A DNA stretch of 64,000 nucleotides from Chloroflexi bacterium HGW-Chloroflexi-10. Lineage in GTDB: Bacteria > Chloroflexota > Anaerolineae > Anaerolineales > Anaerolineaceae. Under the pieces are notes generated by a model. That model made no database searches. It saw only the letters and a program-made list of their open reading frames with translations, and was not told where the DNA came from. The stretch covers positions 62,001 to 126,000 of the forward strand of contig PHBZ01000004.1 in the NCBI GenBank assembly GCA_002840755.1, written 5' to 3'. Of this stretch, positions 45,151 to 54,375 are shown in pieces. Position 1 is the stretch's first letter. Every line of letters starts with the position of its first letter. Made by a program: the position numbers and the translations under genes.

Positions 45151-48100
45151 GAATTTTCCCCATCTTCTACAATGACAACTTCTTCCCATGCCTGATTGTC
45201 ATCATTAATCTCAATCTCAGGCTTCTCTGCCTCGAGGGCGATATGTATTTTTGTTCTTGAAGCACCTAAAACGCGGGCAATTTCCTTTGCGGATGTTTCA
45301 ATGATGTTTTCCATATCTACAGAACGACGTAGTTTGTTGGTGATTTCGTATAACTGCCTTTGGCGATTAACCTGTCTACGGATTTGTTCCACCAATTGAG
45401 TAACTGAGAGAATAGAGCCAAGGCTGGTACCCAACGTTGTGATGATTTCTTGATCGGTATCATCAAAGGCAGCTACTTGCAGAGATTCTAAGTTAAGCAC
45501 ACCATAGAAGTGGTCTGTATATTGAATGGGTACCGCTAATTGAGAACGGATTTGTTGTTCGTAAATAGTAAATCTGTTTTCCTGGTGACTGTCTGTAACA
45601 CGGATCGAGTTTCTAAGTGCGGATACATTACCGATGATACCGTGTCCAGGTTTGATTCGAGTCAGAGCAGGAGTTCGGTTTTCATAACCGGCAGATGCCT
45701 GTAAAAGCAAGCTGCCATCTGAGGATATAGTGTAGATGGACAGTCTGATGCCTGGCATAGCTGTGAGTAGCCCTTCTACAGTGTTACGATACACTTCTTC
45801 CATTGTGTTACTGGCTGCTGCAGCACTGGTAATTTGATGTAAGATTCTGTGCTTGCTAAGATGTTCCTGGGTGGCGATAAACAAATTTGCATTCAAAATA
45901 GCTGTTGCCAGTTGGTCGGAAAGGATTTGAAGTGTTCGGATGTCTTCGTGGTGAAATGCATTCACAGTTGTGCTTTGTACATCGAGGGCACCAAGTACAC
46001 GATTACCAACTTTTAGCGGAATTGCCAACTCGGAACGAGTGTCAGGTAATAAGGGGTTGGGGTAATAATTGGCGGATTGAGTAACATCATTATTTACTAC
46101 AGGTTGGACAGTAGCTGTGGCAGAACCCACAGTAGATTGAGAGCCAACTGCAAGGCGATGCCGAGCAGCCTTCATTTTTACACCGGCATCACCCGTTGAT
46201 TCACGCAAGATGGCGTATTCGCCCAGGGTATCGAGCAAAAAAATGGAAGCATGGTAAAACCCAAAACGTTCCCGAACGAGGTTGACTGCATTGACCAGCA
46301 ATTCGTCCAGATCCAAAGTGCCGGCTGTATCTCGAGCAATTTCTGATGCAGTTTGAATTTGATCTGCGCGCTTTTGGGCCAGGTCTTCTGCCTGTTTCAA
46401 TACTGTAATGTTTTCTGTAATGTTTAAAATACCAATTGTTTGCCCAGAATCAGTGATCATGGGAAGCTTGTTGTGTTGGTACCAGATTAAGTTACCATGA
46501 TCATCTACATCTGATTCTATTTGCCCAATCATTGGTGTAGCACTCTTCATAATTTCTTGTTCAGAAGCGTAATATTCATTCGCTAATGTTGCACCAAAAA
46601 TATCAGAATCTGTACCTCCAATAATTGATTCAATGGGGGTATTAACATCTTTTGCAAAAGAGGTGCTGACCTGAATATATTGGCCCTGCAAATCTTTGAA
46701 AGTGATATGCTCCGGAATGTTTTCAAGCAGGGTTTTTAACAAGAACCTTTCCAATTCGTATCCTTGAATGGAGCTTCTTAGTTTGTGGATGCGTGTAGCA
46801 TTTAAAATAGAAGCACTTACCTGAGGTGCGAGGGTTTCCAATAATTCCAAATCATCTTTACCAAAACGATTTTCGGTTTCCATATCTTGAAGAATGAGTG
46901 CACCAATCACTTGTTCATTTGTTTCTAATGGCACACCGACCCAAGATTTTGCAGGTTTTCCTAAAATCCGGATTCCCAACTCGCTGGATTTTTCAATGAT
47001 ATTGGACGGAAGAAGTAAGGATTTATTATTCTGGATGATATATGATGTCAATCCTTCTCCGAGAGGGAATGGCGCGACTTCAACAATTTCATTGTTTTCA
47101 TACATAAATGGAATTTCGATTTGTCTGGTTTCTGAATTGAATAGAGCAAATAAGAAATTAGCATTCGAGCCATATTGATTAGAAATCAATTGATGGGTGG
47201 CGTGGAAAATCAATTGCATATCTTCTTCATCAGCAATTGATCTCGTTGTTTTTTCCAACATTTCTAAATTTTGCAGCCGTTTTTCGATCTGATTTATGTA
47301 ATCAATTTTTTCCAGTGATGATCCGGAAACTTCTGCCAAATTTACATATGGTTGCAATAACCGTTGGGTAAAATCAATTTTGATACGTGAACCGAGAACA
47401 ATCAATTTCACCGGATCTTTGTTTTGCATGATAGGTATAATCGCTGTTGAAAGACAACCGCGCCTACTCAAGAACAACAATAAATTATCAAAATATTTTG
47501 AATTTTCCAGATCATCGCTTACAAATAACAGGTTATCCTTAAGGTATTCTATAGAATCCGGTTTAAATGGAATAGTGATCCCGGCTAAATTGCTGTGATA
47601 CATTTTCCCTTCTTTATCTGAAAGGGAATTTAATTTTAGGTGGTCTTGAGCCACGCTAAAGATAGCTGTGATGTAATCTGTTTTTTCAATGGCGGATTTT
47701 ATTGCATCCAGAACATCTATTTCGTTGTTGAATTGAGCGATTTGCCGGGTAGTCTGATATAGAATATTGGTTTCTGCAAGATCTACTTGAGCAGTTTCCA
47801 GTGTAGCAATATTACGTAAACCAGTTGCAATTTGAGATGCGAGGGCCTCCAAAACATTGACCAGTTCGCTTTCAAACATATCTACCTGATTGGATTGGAC
47901 ATCCAAGACACCGATTACCTGGTCATTAAGTTTAATTGGTATTTGTGCGAGCGATCGCGTATTGGGTATAATGGTTCCCTTGTAATGAAATATTGTATCG
48001 GTTTCCACGTCTTTGGTGGCAAACGTAGACTGATTCTTAATTACATCACCTAATACAGAAATAACATTCAAGGGCACAAAAAATTTATTGTGTGATTCAG

Positions 48101-49484
48101 GGTCAAAATCACTGCCAGTATATGTCGTTGTAAACGCTTTTAGGCGGGCATAATTAAAAACACTATCCACCAGGTAGATAGCTGTGTAGGTAAAACCAAA
48201 CCGTTCGTTCACCAAAGAACAGGCATTTTGCAATATCTCTTCCTGGGTGCTGGCGGATGTAGCATTTTGGGCAATCTCAGAGGCAGTAATCATTTGCCTA
48301 GTACGCGCTTCCACCTTTTCTTCCAGGGAACGGTAGAGACCTGAAAGCTGTTCGACCATTTGATTGAAGGAAAATCCGAGCAAGCCGATTTCATCACGCC
48401 GATTTACTTCTGCGCGTTGATTCCAATCGCCCTGAGCAAATTTATTCGCTTTATCAGCCAAATGGATCAACGGATTAACCAGTTGGGTGGTTCCCCCATA
48501 AACAATCAAGATACTAATCATAACGAGGTTCAATAAAATGAATAAGTTCATTGGACCCAATTCCTGAACTTGCTTCAAGTAGACTTGTTCAGGTACAGCA
48601 AAAACCAGGGCAGCCTGGTAGCCATCAATAGGGCTTGAGTATGCTAGATAGGTTTGGTCATTAATTTGGATTTCTTCAGTATCCGTTCGATTATTTGTAA
48701 AGTTATTCAGAATAATTTGCTGTTCCAGGTTTGGAGAGAGGCCTTCATAAAGATTACTGTTTGATTGCAGAGTGTAGAGAGTATTTCCGGACTGGTAATA
48801 TCCTTTTGACCCAGGATAAAAACTGATAGCATTTTTTAGAACGGTATTTAAAGTTTCATCTCTTGAAAAACCAATAAGAAAACCTGCATTTCCCTGGCTA
48901 TTTAAATATGGCTTGGAAGTAACTGAAATCAACTGTTTGGGGTAGAGATCGCCAAAATTTAAAATGAGACGGTTTTCATCGATTGTGCTATTTAAAATCT
49001 GACGCACTTCTGAAAATTGTGCGATATCCAAATGCATCCAATTCTCATTGGAGGAGGCAACAATTTCACCGGCACTATTCAACAGAACAATGTGATCGAA
49101 AGGTTTGGTTGCCTGGGAGAGGATTAATTCTTTAAATGTTTCGTTTAGATTATTTTCATAAAAAAAACGTTCGTCGGTAGAAATTTTTGGATCCAGGAGA
49201 AAGCTGATGGTAATTACTTCAGGATAATAAAAGATTGTTTTCAAATTTGAAATTTGCTGAGCAGCCAATGTTTCCATATCCACAGCATAGGTATTGGAAA
49301 TGGTGATAATCTGTTGACTTACTTGATTACGAATCAATGAAATCGACCTGGAATAGGTTACAACTGCCAGAATACCAACTGGTAGAATGGTCAGAATTAA
49401 AAGAGCTAAGATTACTGTACGGGTAAGGCTGCCATTAAATTGGGGTTTCGCAATGAATCGGTGCTGGTTTGATTTTTCCGTCAT
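45147..49484 (-). CDS. Giant membrane receptor: Cache, HAMP, five GAF and one PAS domain, no kinase
   Basis: A 1445-aa protein from ATG 49484 (AGGAG upstream). A membrane helix (about 20-45), a Cache-like extracytoplasmic domain (about 46-305), a second helix (FILLNLVMISILIVYGG) and HAMP (about 328-380, PLIHLADKANKFAQGDWNQ) are followed by GAF 1 (about 395-570), degenerate GAF 2 and GAF 3 (about 570-890), PAS (about 895-1020, ITFKDLQGQYIQVSTSF), GAF 4 (FYHASIFLLDTLGEYAIL) and GAF 5 (about 1205-1370). The end is the shared module KLRRSVDMENIIETSAKEIA. No transmitter is present, so output must go through a partner. Encoded first of the receptors, 19 bp after a receiver gene. Confidence 0.88.
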   Translation of the reverse strand: MTEKSNQHRFIAKPQFNGSLTRTVILALLILTILPVGILAVVTYSRSISLIRNQVSQQIITISNTYAVDMETLAAQQISNLKTIFYYPEVITISFLLDPKISTDERFFYENNLNETFKELILSQATKPFDHIVLLNSAGEIVASSNENWMHLDIAQFSEVRQILNSTIDENRLILNFGDLYPKQLISVTSKPYLNSQGNAGFLIGFSRDETLNTVLKNAISFYPGSKGYYQSGNTLYTLQSNSNLYEGLSPNLEQQIILNNFTNNRTDTEEIQINDQTYLAYSSPIDGYQAALVFAVPEQVYLKQVQELGPMNLFILLNLVMISILIVYGGTTQLVNPLIHLADKANKFAQGDWNQRAEVNRRDEIGLLGFSFNQMVEQLSGLYRSLEEKVEARTRQMITASEIAQNATSASTQEEILQNACSLVNERFGFTYTAIYLVDSVFNYARLKAFTTTYTGSDFDPESHNKFFVPLNVISVLGDVIKNQSTFATKDVETDTIFHYKGTIIPNTRSLAQIPIKLNDQVIGVLDVQSNQVDMFESELVNVLEALASQIATGLRNIATLETAQVDLAETNILYQTTRQIAQFNNEIDVLDAIKSAIEKTDYITAIFSVAQDHLKLNSLSDKEGKMYHSNLAGITIPFKPDSIEYLKDNLLFVSDDLENSKYFDNLLLFLSRRGCLSTAIIPIMQNKDPVKLIVLGSRIKIDFTQRLLQPYVNLAEVSGSSLEKIDYINQIEKRLQNLEMLEKTTRSIADEEDMQLIFHATHQLISNQYGSNANFLFALFNSETRQIEIPFMYENNEIVEVAPFPLGEGLTSYIIQNNKSLLLPSNIIEKSSELGIRILGKPAKSWVGVPLETNEQVIGALILQDMETENRFGKDDLELLETLAPQVSASILNATRIHKLRSSIQGYELERFLLKTLLENIPEHITFKDLQGQYIQVSTSFAKDVNTPIESIIGGTDSDIFGATLANEYYASEQEIMKSATPMIGQIESDVDDHGNLIWYQHNKLPMITDSGQTIGILNITENITVLKQAEDLAQKRADQIQTASEIARDTAGTLDLDELLVNAVNLVRERFGFYHASIFLLDTLGEYAILRESTGDAGVKMKAARHRLAVGSQSTVGSATATVQPVVNNDVTQSANYYPNPLLPDTRSELAIPLKVGNRVLGALDVQSTTVNAFHHEDIRTLQILSDQLATAILNANLFIATQEHLSKHRILHQITSAAAASNTMEEVYRNTVEGLLTAMPGIRLSIYTISSDGSLLLQASAGYENRTPALTRIKPGHGIIGNVSALRNSIRVTDSHQENRFTIYEQQIRSQLAVPIQYTDHFYGVLNLESLQVAAFDDTDQEIITTLGTSLGSILSVTQLVEQIRRQVNRQRQLYEITNKLRRSVDMENIIETSAKEIARVLGASRTKIHIALEAEKPEIEINDDNQAWEEVVIVEDGENS

Positions 49485-49503
49485 GCATTCTCCTGAAAGA
49501 GTT

Positions 49504-49977
49504 TTATAGTTCCCAGACTGCAACTCCTGATAAAATCCGTTTTATCTGTTCCGGGAAACGGTCGGGATCCAGAGGTTTTCCTAAGAACCCGTTAAAACCG
49601 GAAGCTTTGGCTTTGCTAATTTGTTCCTGATCAGCTTCGGCTGTAACGGCGATCACGGGAATATTTTTGAGGTGATCGGAATTGCGGATTTTTTTCAGAG
49701 CGCTGTATCCATCCTCATAGGGCAGGCGGATATCTAAAAGGATCAAGTCCAATTTGGGCAGAGTGTCAGCAAATTCAACTACTTCATAACCTGATGTTTT
49801 CCATTCACAATGAATACCCAGAAAACCCAACATGCGCGCAATCAATACAAAATTCGATACATTGTCCTCCACAACCAGAACGGAAATGTCTTTAGGTATA
49901 GGTGCAAGTGGTGTGCCGTTTTGATCTGATTGGGTATTGTTTTGATTGCTAGTGGTGTTACTGTTTTGTGTTACCAT
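49504..49977 (-). CDS. Single-domain response regulator (157 aa)
   Basis: A receiver domain without output: VLVVEDNVSNFVLIARML (acidic pocket), Asp in LILLDIRLPYEDGY, Thr in VIAVTAEADQEQI and Lys in FNGFLGKPLD. It is preceded by an Asn/Gln/Thr-rich, probably disordered N-terminal stretch of about 28 residues. It is probably a phosphate shuttle or sink for the hybrid kinase of the same operon, CheY/DivK/Spo0F-like. Confidence 0.92.
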   Translation of the reverse strand: MVTQNSNTTSNQNNTQSDQNGTPLAPIPKDISVLVVEDNVSNFVLIARMLGFLGIHCEWKTSGYEVVEFADTLPKLDLILLDIRLPYEDGYSALKKIRNSDHLKNIPVIAVTAEADQEQISKAKASGFNGFLGKPLDPDRFPEQIKRILSGVAVWEL

Positions 49978-49982
49978 CCTAG

Positions 49983-50372
49983 TTATCCTTCCAGGTGTAT
50001 GTGATCCAGATACATGGAAACCTGATCCAAAAAAGAGTCGACGTCAATGGGTTTTTCAATGTAACCGTCGCATCCAGCTTTCAATACACGTTCGCGGTCC
50101 CCTCGCATAACATTTGCGGTAATGGCAACCACGGGTACGTTCTGAAATTTGGGAATGGATTTGATATGATGAGTTAGCGTATAGCCGTCCATATCCGGCA
50201 TATTAATATCCATAAGAATTAAATCCGGGTAAGATTCTTTAAGAATATTCAGTGCTTCGTTGGCGTTTTCTGCTTCCAGAACCGAATACTTAACCGATTG
50301 TAACAAGCGACGCACCAAGATGCGGTTTTCGAAATTATCTTCTACATGTAAGATTGTTGGTGGGTTCGCCAT
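49983..50372 (-). CDS. Single-domain response regulator (129 aa), first gene of the signalling operon
   Basis: A CheY-like receiver: ILHVEDNFENRILVRRLL, phosphoacceptor in LILMDINMPDMDGY, VVAITANVMRG and GYIEKPID. From ATG 50372 (GGAGG 11 bases upstream) it has 129 aa; a longer frame to 50414 would run through the probable promoter. The next gene starts 5 bp after its stop. Confidence 0.92.
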   Translation of the reverse strand: MANPPTILHVEDNFENRILVRRLLQSVKYSVLEAENANEALNILKESYPDLILMDINMPDMDGYTLTHHIKSIPKFQNVPVVAITANVMRGDRERVLKAGCDGYIEKPIDVDSFLDQVSMYLDHIHLEG

Positions 50373-50394
50373 GATGCTGCATTCCTCCAGATAA

Positions 50395-50400
50395 ATTTTA
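50395..50400 (-). promoter_or_regulatory. Extended -10 promoter of the signalling operon
   Basis: Minus-strand TGTTAAAAT gives an extended -10 (TG-n-TAAAAT) 22 bases before the first receiver ATG. The -35 position (ATTTAA) is weak, as is usual for extended -10 promoters. Confidence 0.5.
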
Positions 50401-50526
50401 ACACAAGCGACCAAATATTAAATAAGAAAAGGATTACCAGTTTTCTGATAGAGTGACGCTAAGTTAGATTATACGTTCGCTTCAACTGGGGAAGATTTGC
50501 CTAACAAAATTGATAACTCTTAAGAA

Positions 50527-50556
50527 GAAAAAAGAACAGGCTGTTATCAGCCTGTT
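50527..50556 (-). terminator. Intrinsic terminator of tRNA-Gly
   Basis: Minus-strand AACAGGCTG-ATAA-CAGCCTGTT is a perfect 9-bp stem (50556-50535) followed by CTTTTTTC. It lies 7 bases after the tRNA. Confidence 0.92.
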
Positions 50557-50562
50557 AGGAGG

Positions 50563-50633
50563 AGCGGGCAACGGGAATCGAACCCGTGATTAATGCTTGG
50601 GAAGCATTCGTTTTACCGCTAAACTATGCCCGC
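50563..50633 (-). tRNA. tRNA-Gly (CCC)
   Basis: Minus-strand cloverleaf: acceptor GCGGGCA/TGCCCGC, D arm GTTT/AAAC, anticodon stem AATGC/GCATT with loop TTCCCAA (anticodon CCC), T stem ACGGG/CCCGT, discriminator U73. CCA is not encoded. The 440-base stretch 50415-50854 holds only this tRNA, its promoter, its terminator and the regulator promoter. Confidence 0.95.
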
Positions 50634-50656
50634 ACTTATTTCACTCACAGGCTTGG

Positions 50657-50685
50657 ATTATAGCCATGCTTGGTAGTGATGTCAA
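50657..50685 (-). promoter_or_regulatory. Consensus sigma-70-type promoter of tRNA-Gly
   Basis: Minus-strand TTGACA (50685-50680), a 17-base spacer, then TATAAT (50662-50657): a perfect consensus promoter about 25 bases before the tRNA 5' end. Confidence 0.92.
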
Positions 50686-50842
50686 GAAAATCAGCTTGAC
50701 AGAAAAACAACGGGGCGGTCGCATGATAAATTATTGTTGTCCTTTTGATTTTTATAGCCTCACAGAGGTGCGAAATAGAGGAATGAGAGCGTCCCTGTCC
50801 TTTGCATTCTTTTAATAATTAGGTGATTTCTTTGGAAATTTA

Positions 50843-50848
50843 TATAAT
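50843..50848 (+). promoter_or_regulatory. -10 box six bases before the STAND regulator ATG
   Basis: TATAAT ends six bases before the ATG at 50855. No Shine-Dalgarno sequence fits in between, so the transcript is probably leaderless. The -35 region is poor. Confidence 0.5.
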
Positions 50849-50854
50849 TACTTT

Positions 50855-53800
50855 ATGACAAAAGAAACGATGATTCGCACTAAGATATCGATTCCCAGAC
50901 TACGGAGCGATACACTACATCGCGAGCGTCTCCTTGAGACGCTTAAATCTTTTTTGGACTACAAGCTGGTGCTTGTTACCGCACCTGCTGGTTATGGGAA
51001 GACCACTCTTTTGGTGGATTTTGCTACTAACAGCGGAATGAAGACAGCCTGGTATTCCCTAGATCGCTATGATCAGGATTTACGTCGTTTTATTTCTCAC
51101 TTGATCGGTGCCATTGGTGTGCAATATCCCCAATTTGGTCAGGATGCAATGGCTGCCTTGCTTCAGATGCAGCCTGATAGATTGAATCCCGAAGAAATGG
51201 TTACAGCATTGGTTAATGATATTTATGATCACATATTAGATCATTTTGTTCTGGTGCTGGATGATTTTCATCTGGTGGAAGACAGTGTGCCGATTGTTAG
51301 TTTTTTAAGTCGTTTAATTGATTTGGTAGATGAAAATTGCCATCTTGTTATTCTTTCACGTACTTTAGTGGGACTACCTAATTTGCCATTGATGGTCGCA
51401 AGAAATTTGGTCAATGGTCTAGATTTTGATGCACTTTCGTTTAATACAGAAGAAATTCGCACTCTTTTTAAACAAAATTACCAGATGGAACTGAGTACGC
51501 AGCAGGTAAACCAACTTTCTCGTGAATCGGAAGGATGGATAACCGGATTATTGCTTTCTACAGCTCAAACGAAATTGGGCGGTGGGGTACAGCACGCTGT
51601 CCGTAATATGGGAATCGGTATTGATGAATACCTGGGATCTCAAATCATTGCGAAAGAATCCCCCCAAATTCAACAGTTTTTATTGCAATCCTCTTTATTA
51701 GAAGAATTTAATGCGGATTTGTGCGAGAAAATTTTGGGGAAATTTCAATCCGAGCCATTGCAATGGAAAATGCTTATGCAGGAGGTTTTGCAGAAAAATT
51801 TGTTTTTAGTCGCTGTTCAGGATGCCGGTAGTGGGGTAACTTATTTGCGATTCCACCATCTCTTCCGAGATTTTTTACAAAAAAAAGCATTTCTTGAGAT
51901 TCCGGAAAAGGCCCAGCTTATCCGTGAATCTCTAGCCCGGTTTTTCGCTGAACAACGGGAATGGGAGCGTGCAATTGAAATCCTATTTTCTTTGGGCAAG
52001 AAAGAAGATGTTGCCATATTAATGCAAGACGCTGGAAGAGATTTAATAGTAAGCGGTAAAGAGAATGTAATTCAACAATGGTTAAAAGCTCTGACCGGGT
52101 CAATACGAATGGAATATCCGGTATTGCTCTCTTTACAAGGAGTGGTCTCAATTATGCAGAAAGATGTTTCGTATGGGATTGTGGCATTGAGTGATGCCAT
52201 TCAACTCTTACGTGAACGTCCGGAGCAAAATAGTGTTCTCTACCAATCTTTAGCTCGCAGGGCAACTGCATACCGAATGACAGGCGAATTACAATTATGT
52301 GAACAGGATTTGGATGAGTTGTCTGAATATTTAAAAATCAACCCGGTAGATTTCCATTTGGCTTGTAGAGTCTTTGTCGATAAAGCCAATATTCTATTTC
52401 AACGCAGACAGTTTGAAGCAGCGATGGATGCAATCCGAAAAGCTGATCAGATATATTTTGCCATGGACGATGAAGAAGCCAAAGCCGGGATTGCAGCAGA
52501 TAAGGGGATGATACAAAGAGCGTTAGGCTTTTTTGAAGAAGCTGAAAAGACTTATCTTGATGCCATAACTTTTTTTGAAAAGAGAGTAAATTTTAGAGCC
52601 CTGGCGAATATGAATAATAACCTGGGTTTTTTGTATTATTTGGAAGGGAAATATAGTACCGCGGCGATTTGCTTTCAGAAAACGATCCATTTTGCACGAT
52701 CCACTGGTTATATGCGTATGGAAGCATACGGTTTAGCCAGCCTTGGTGATTTGTATTACGATATAGATGCTATGGCAGAAGCATTAGAATCTTTTCAAAG
52801 TGCAGCCACAATCAGCGAAGAAATTCAGGATAAAGGACTGAATTTCTATTTGAATTGTTCTTTGTTGCGTGTTTATAAAAAACAAAATTCCACTCTTCTA
52901 TTTGAAGAGACCCTCCAAAAATTAGAAAAATATTCGAGTGAAAATCTTTATCGCCAGACAAGTCTGTATTTAGTAAAAGCAGAATTAGCATTATATGGAA
53001 ATGATTTTTCTGGAATTTCGGAATATATCAATTTCTTTTTTAGAAATGTCAGCGCTGATATGGATCAAATTGACCTGGCAAGAGCAGGTTTTATTAATTT
53101 TTTGGCTTTGGTTCATCAAGGAAAAGAAATTGAACTTGAAAAGTCTCTTGATGAATTAATGGAATATATGCAAAATTCTTCCAGTAGAATTAATTACCTA
53201 AGTAGTGCTAAGCGATTATGGGTATGGTTGGAGTCCGCCCAAAATTTTATAAAACGAAAAGAAGTCAAACAAAAATATCAGACTATTCTTGAACTGCTCT
53301 CAAAATTCGGAGAAAATACAAATGAGACACGTAAACGGATAAGGCAATATGTGTTGGATGCTCCCGTACCAACCATTCGTTACCGAATTCAATCATTTGG
53401 GGTTATTAAGGTGGTCATTAACAATCTGGTGGTATCTGGTCAGGAGTGGCAGGCCAATGTAGCACGCGAAATGCTATTTCTCATTATGCAGAACAGGATT
53501 GGATTAACGAAAGAGCAAATCAGTGAGATATTATGGCAGACTGAAACTGATGATGCAGATGAACTAGCTTTAAGATTTAAAAATACCATTTACCGTTTAC
53601 GAAGAGTAATGGGAAAAGACGCCATTCTTTTATCCAATAATCGTTATTATTTTAATACCAACCTTGATTATGAATATGATGCTGAAGAATTTGAAAAAAA
53701 TCTGGTATCCAGCGAACAAGTATTAAACGACCAGGAAAAAATAAATCGACTTTATCAGGCAATAAAGATTTATTCAGGCGAATATATGCCGCAAGAAAAT

Positions 53801-54115
53801 AATTATTGGGTGATCTCGGAACGAGAAAGGTATCAGATGCTTTTTCGTACTGCAGTTATAAAATTATCCGAATTGTTATTTTTAAGGAAACAATATCAAC
53901 AAGTAATTGTGTTGGTCAAACCGCTTTTGGAGCAAGAGCCGGAATTTGAAGAAACACACCGGATTTTAATGCGTGCTTTTGCCGGATTAGGCGATCCCAG
54001 GCGTGTTATTCAACAATTTGAGAATCTTTCGGGGGTTTTAAAAACTAATTTGGGTATCAAACCATCAGCAGAAACTATAGACCTTTATCATTCAATCATA
54101 AAAAAAACAAAATGA
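50855..54115 (+). CDS. MalT-like STAND ATPase regulator with C-terminal SARP-type winged helix and BTAD
   Basis: A 1086-aa transcription regulator. Residues about 1-300 are a STAND NTPase like MalT (KISIPRLRSDTLHRERL, P loop APAGYGKTTLLVDFA, FVLVLDDFHLVEDS, LVILSRTLVGLPNLPL). About 330-830 are TPR-like helical repeats for ligand or partner sensing. Unlike MalT, which ends in a LuxR helix-turn-helix, residues about 838-925 form an OmpR/SARP-like winged helix (REMLFLIMQNRIGLTKEQIS) and about 930-1080 a BTAD domain. SARP-type domains bind direct heptamer repeats, and one lies 6 bases after this gene's stop. It is probably an activator of the downstream genes. Confidence 0.9.
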   Translation: MTKETMIRTKISIPRLRSDTLHRERLLETLKSFLDYKLVLVTAPAGYGKTTLLVDFATNSGMKTAWYSLDRYDQDLRRFISHLIGAIGVQYPQFGQDAMAALLQMQPDRLNPEEMVTALVNDIYDHILDHFVLVLDDFHLVEDSVPIVSFLSRLIDLVDENCHLVILSRTLVGLPNLPLMVARNLVNGLDFDALSFNTEEIRTLFKQNYQMELSTQQVNQLSRESEGWITGLLLSTAQTKLGGGVQHAVRNMGIGIDEYLGSQIIAKESPQIQQFLLQSSLLEEFNADLCEKILGKFQSEPLQWKMLMQEVLQKNLFLVAVQDAGSGVTYLRFHHLFRDFLQKKAFLEIPEKAQLIRESLARFFAEQREWERAIEILFSLGKKEDVAILMQDAGRDLIVSGKENVIQQWLKALTGSIRMEYPVLLSLQGVVSIMQKDVSYGIVALSDAIQLLRERPEQNSVLYQSLARRATAYRMTGELQLCEQDLDELSEYLKINPVDFHLACRVFVDKANILFQRRQFEAAMDAIRKADQIYFAMDDEEAKAGIAADKGMIQRALGFFEEAEKTYLDAITFFEKRVNFRALANMNNNLGFLYYLEGKYSTAAICFQKTIHFARSTGYMRMEAYGLASLGDLYYDIDAMAEALESFQSAATISEEIQDKGLNFYLNCSLLRVYKKQNSTLLFEETLQKLEKYSSENLYRQTSLYLVKAELALYGNDFSGISEYINFFFRNVSADMDQIDLARAGFINFLALVHQGKEIELEKSLDELMEYMQNSSSRINYLSSAKRLWVWLESAQNFIKRKEVKQKYQTILELLSKFGENTNETRKRIRQYVLDAPVPTIRYRIQSFGVIKVVINNLVVSGQEWQANVAREMLFLIMQNRIGLTKEQISEILWQTETDDADELALRFKNTIYRLRRVMGKDAILLSNNRYYFNTNLDYEYDAEEFEKNLVSSEQVLNDQEKINRLYQAIKIYSGEYMPQENNYWVISERERYQMLFRTAVIKLSELLFLRKQYQQVIVLVKPLLEQEPEFEETHRILMRAFAGLGDPRRVIQQFENLSGVLKTNLGIKPSAETIDLYHSIIKKTK

Positions 54116-54120
54116 TACAA

Positions 54121-54138
54121 TTGTTAACGTAATGTTAA
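54121..54138 (+). promoter_or_regulatory. SARP-like direct heptamer repeat upstream of the 47-aa gene
   Basis: TTGTTAA (54121-54127) and ATGTTAA (54132-54138) are separated by 4 bases, giving the 11-bp period known from SARP binding sites. -10-like TATGGG (54145) and TGTAAT (54151) follow. The site lies about 95 bases before the peptide ATG and directly behind the regulator gene. Confidence 0.55.
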
Positions 54139-54231
54139 TGAAAATATGGGTGTAATGCCAGGTTATTGAAGCCTGTTTTGAAGCCTCTCCCTCTGTATTC
54201 TTGATGAAATCAGAGTAAACAGGAGGTTCTC

Positions 54232-54375
54232 ATGAAAAGCTTAAAAAAATCTGTCTATAGTTTAGTTGGTGTTAATGGTTCTCAGAAAGTTAAAGTTGTA
54301 TTTTTTGTATTAACCCTGGTTTTGTTTGTTATTGGAGCTGGTGCTCCTGAAGCAGGTTCCGGTATTGGAAATTAA
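54232..54375 (+). CDS. 47-aa single-span membrane peptide
   Basis: AGGAGG at 54221-54226 stands 5 bases before an ATG opening a 47-codon frame. The peptide has a basic N terminus (MKSLKKSVYSLVGVNGSQKVK), one hydrophobic helix (VVFFVLTLVLFVIGAG) and a short tail, APEAGSGIGN. Its stop overlaps the next ATG (TAATG), so it is translationally coupled to the DUF5317-like gene. I know no family for it. It could be a signal-peptide-like precursor with a small exported tail, or a small regulatory membrane protein. Its excellent ribosome site supports expression. Confidence 0.75.
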   Translation: MKSLKKSVYSLVGVNGSQKVKVVFFVLTLVLFVIGAGAPEAGSGIGN

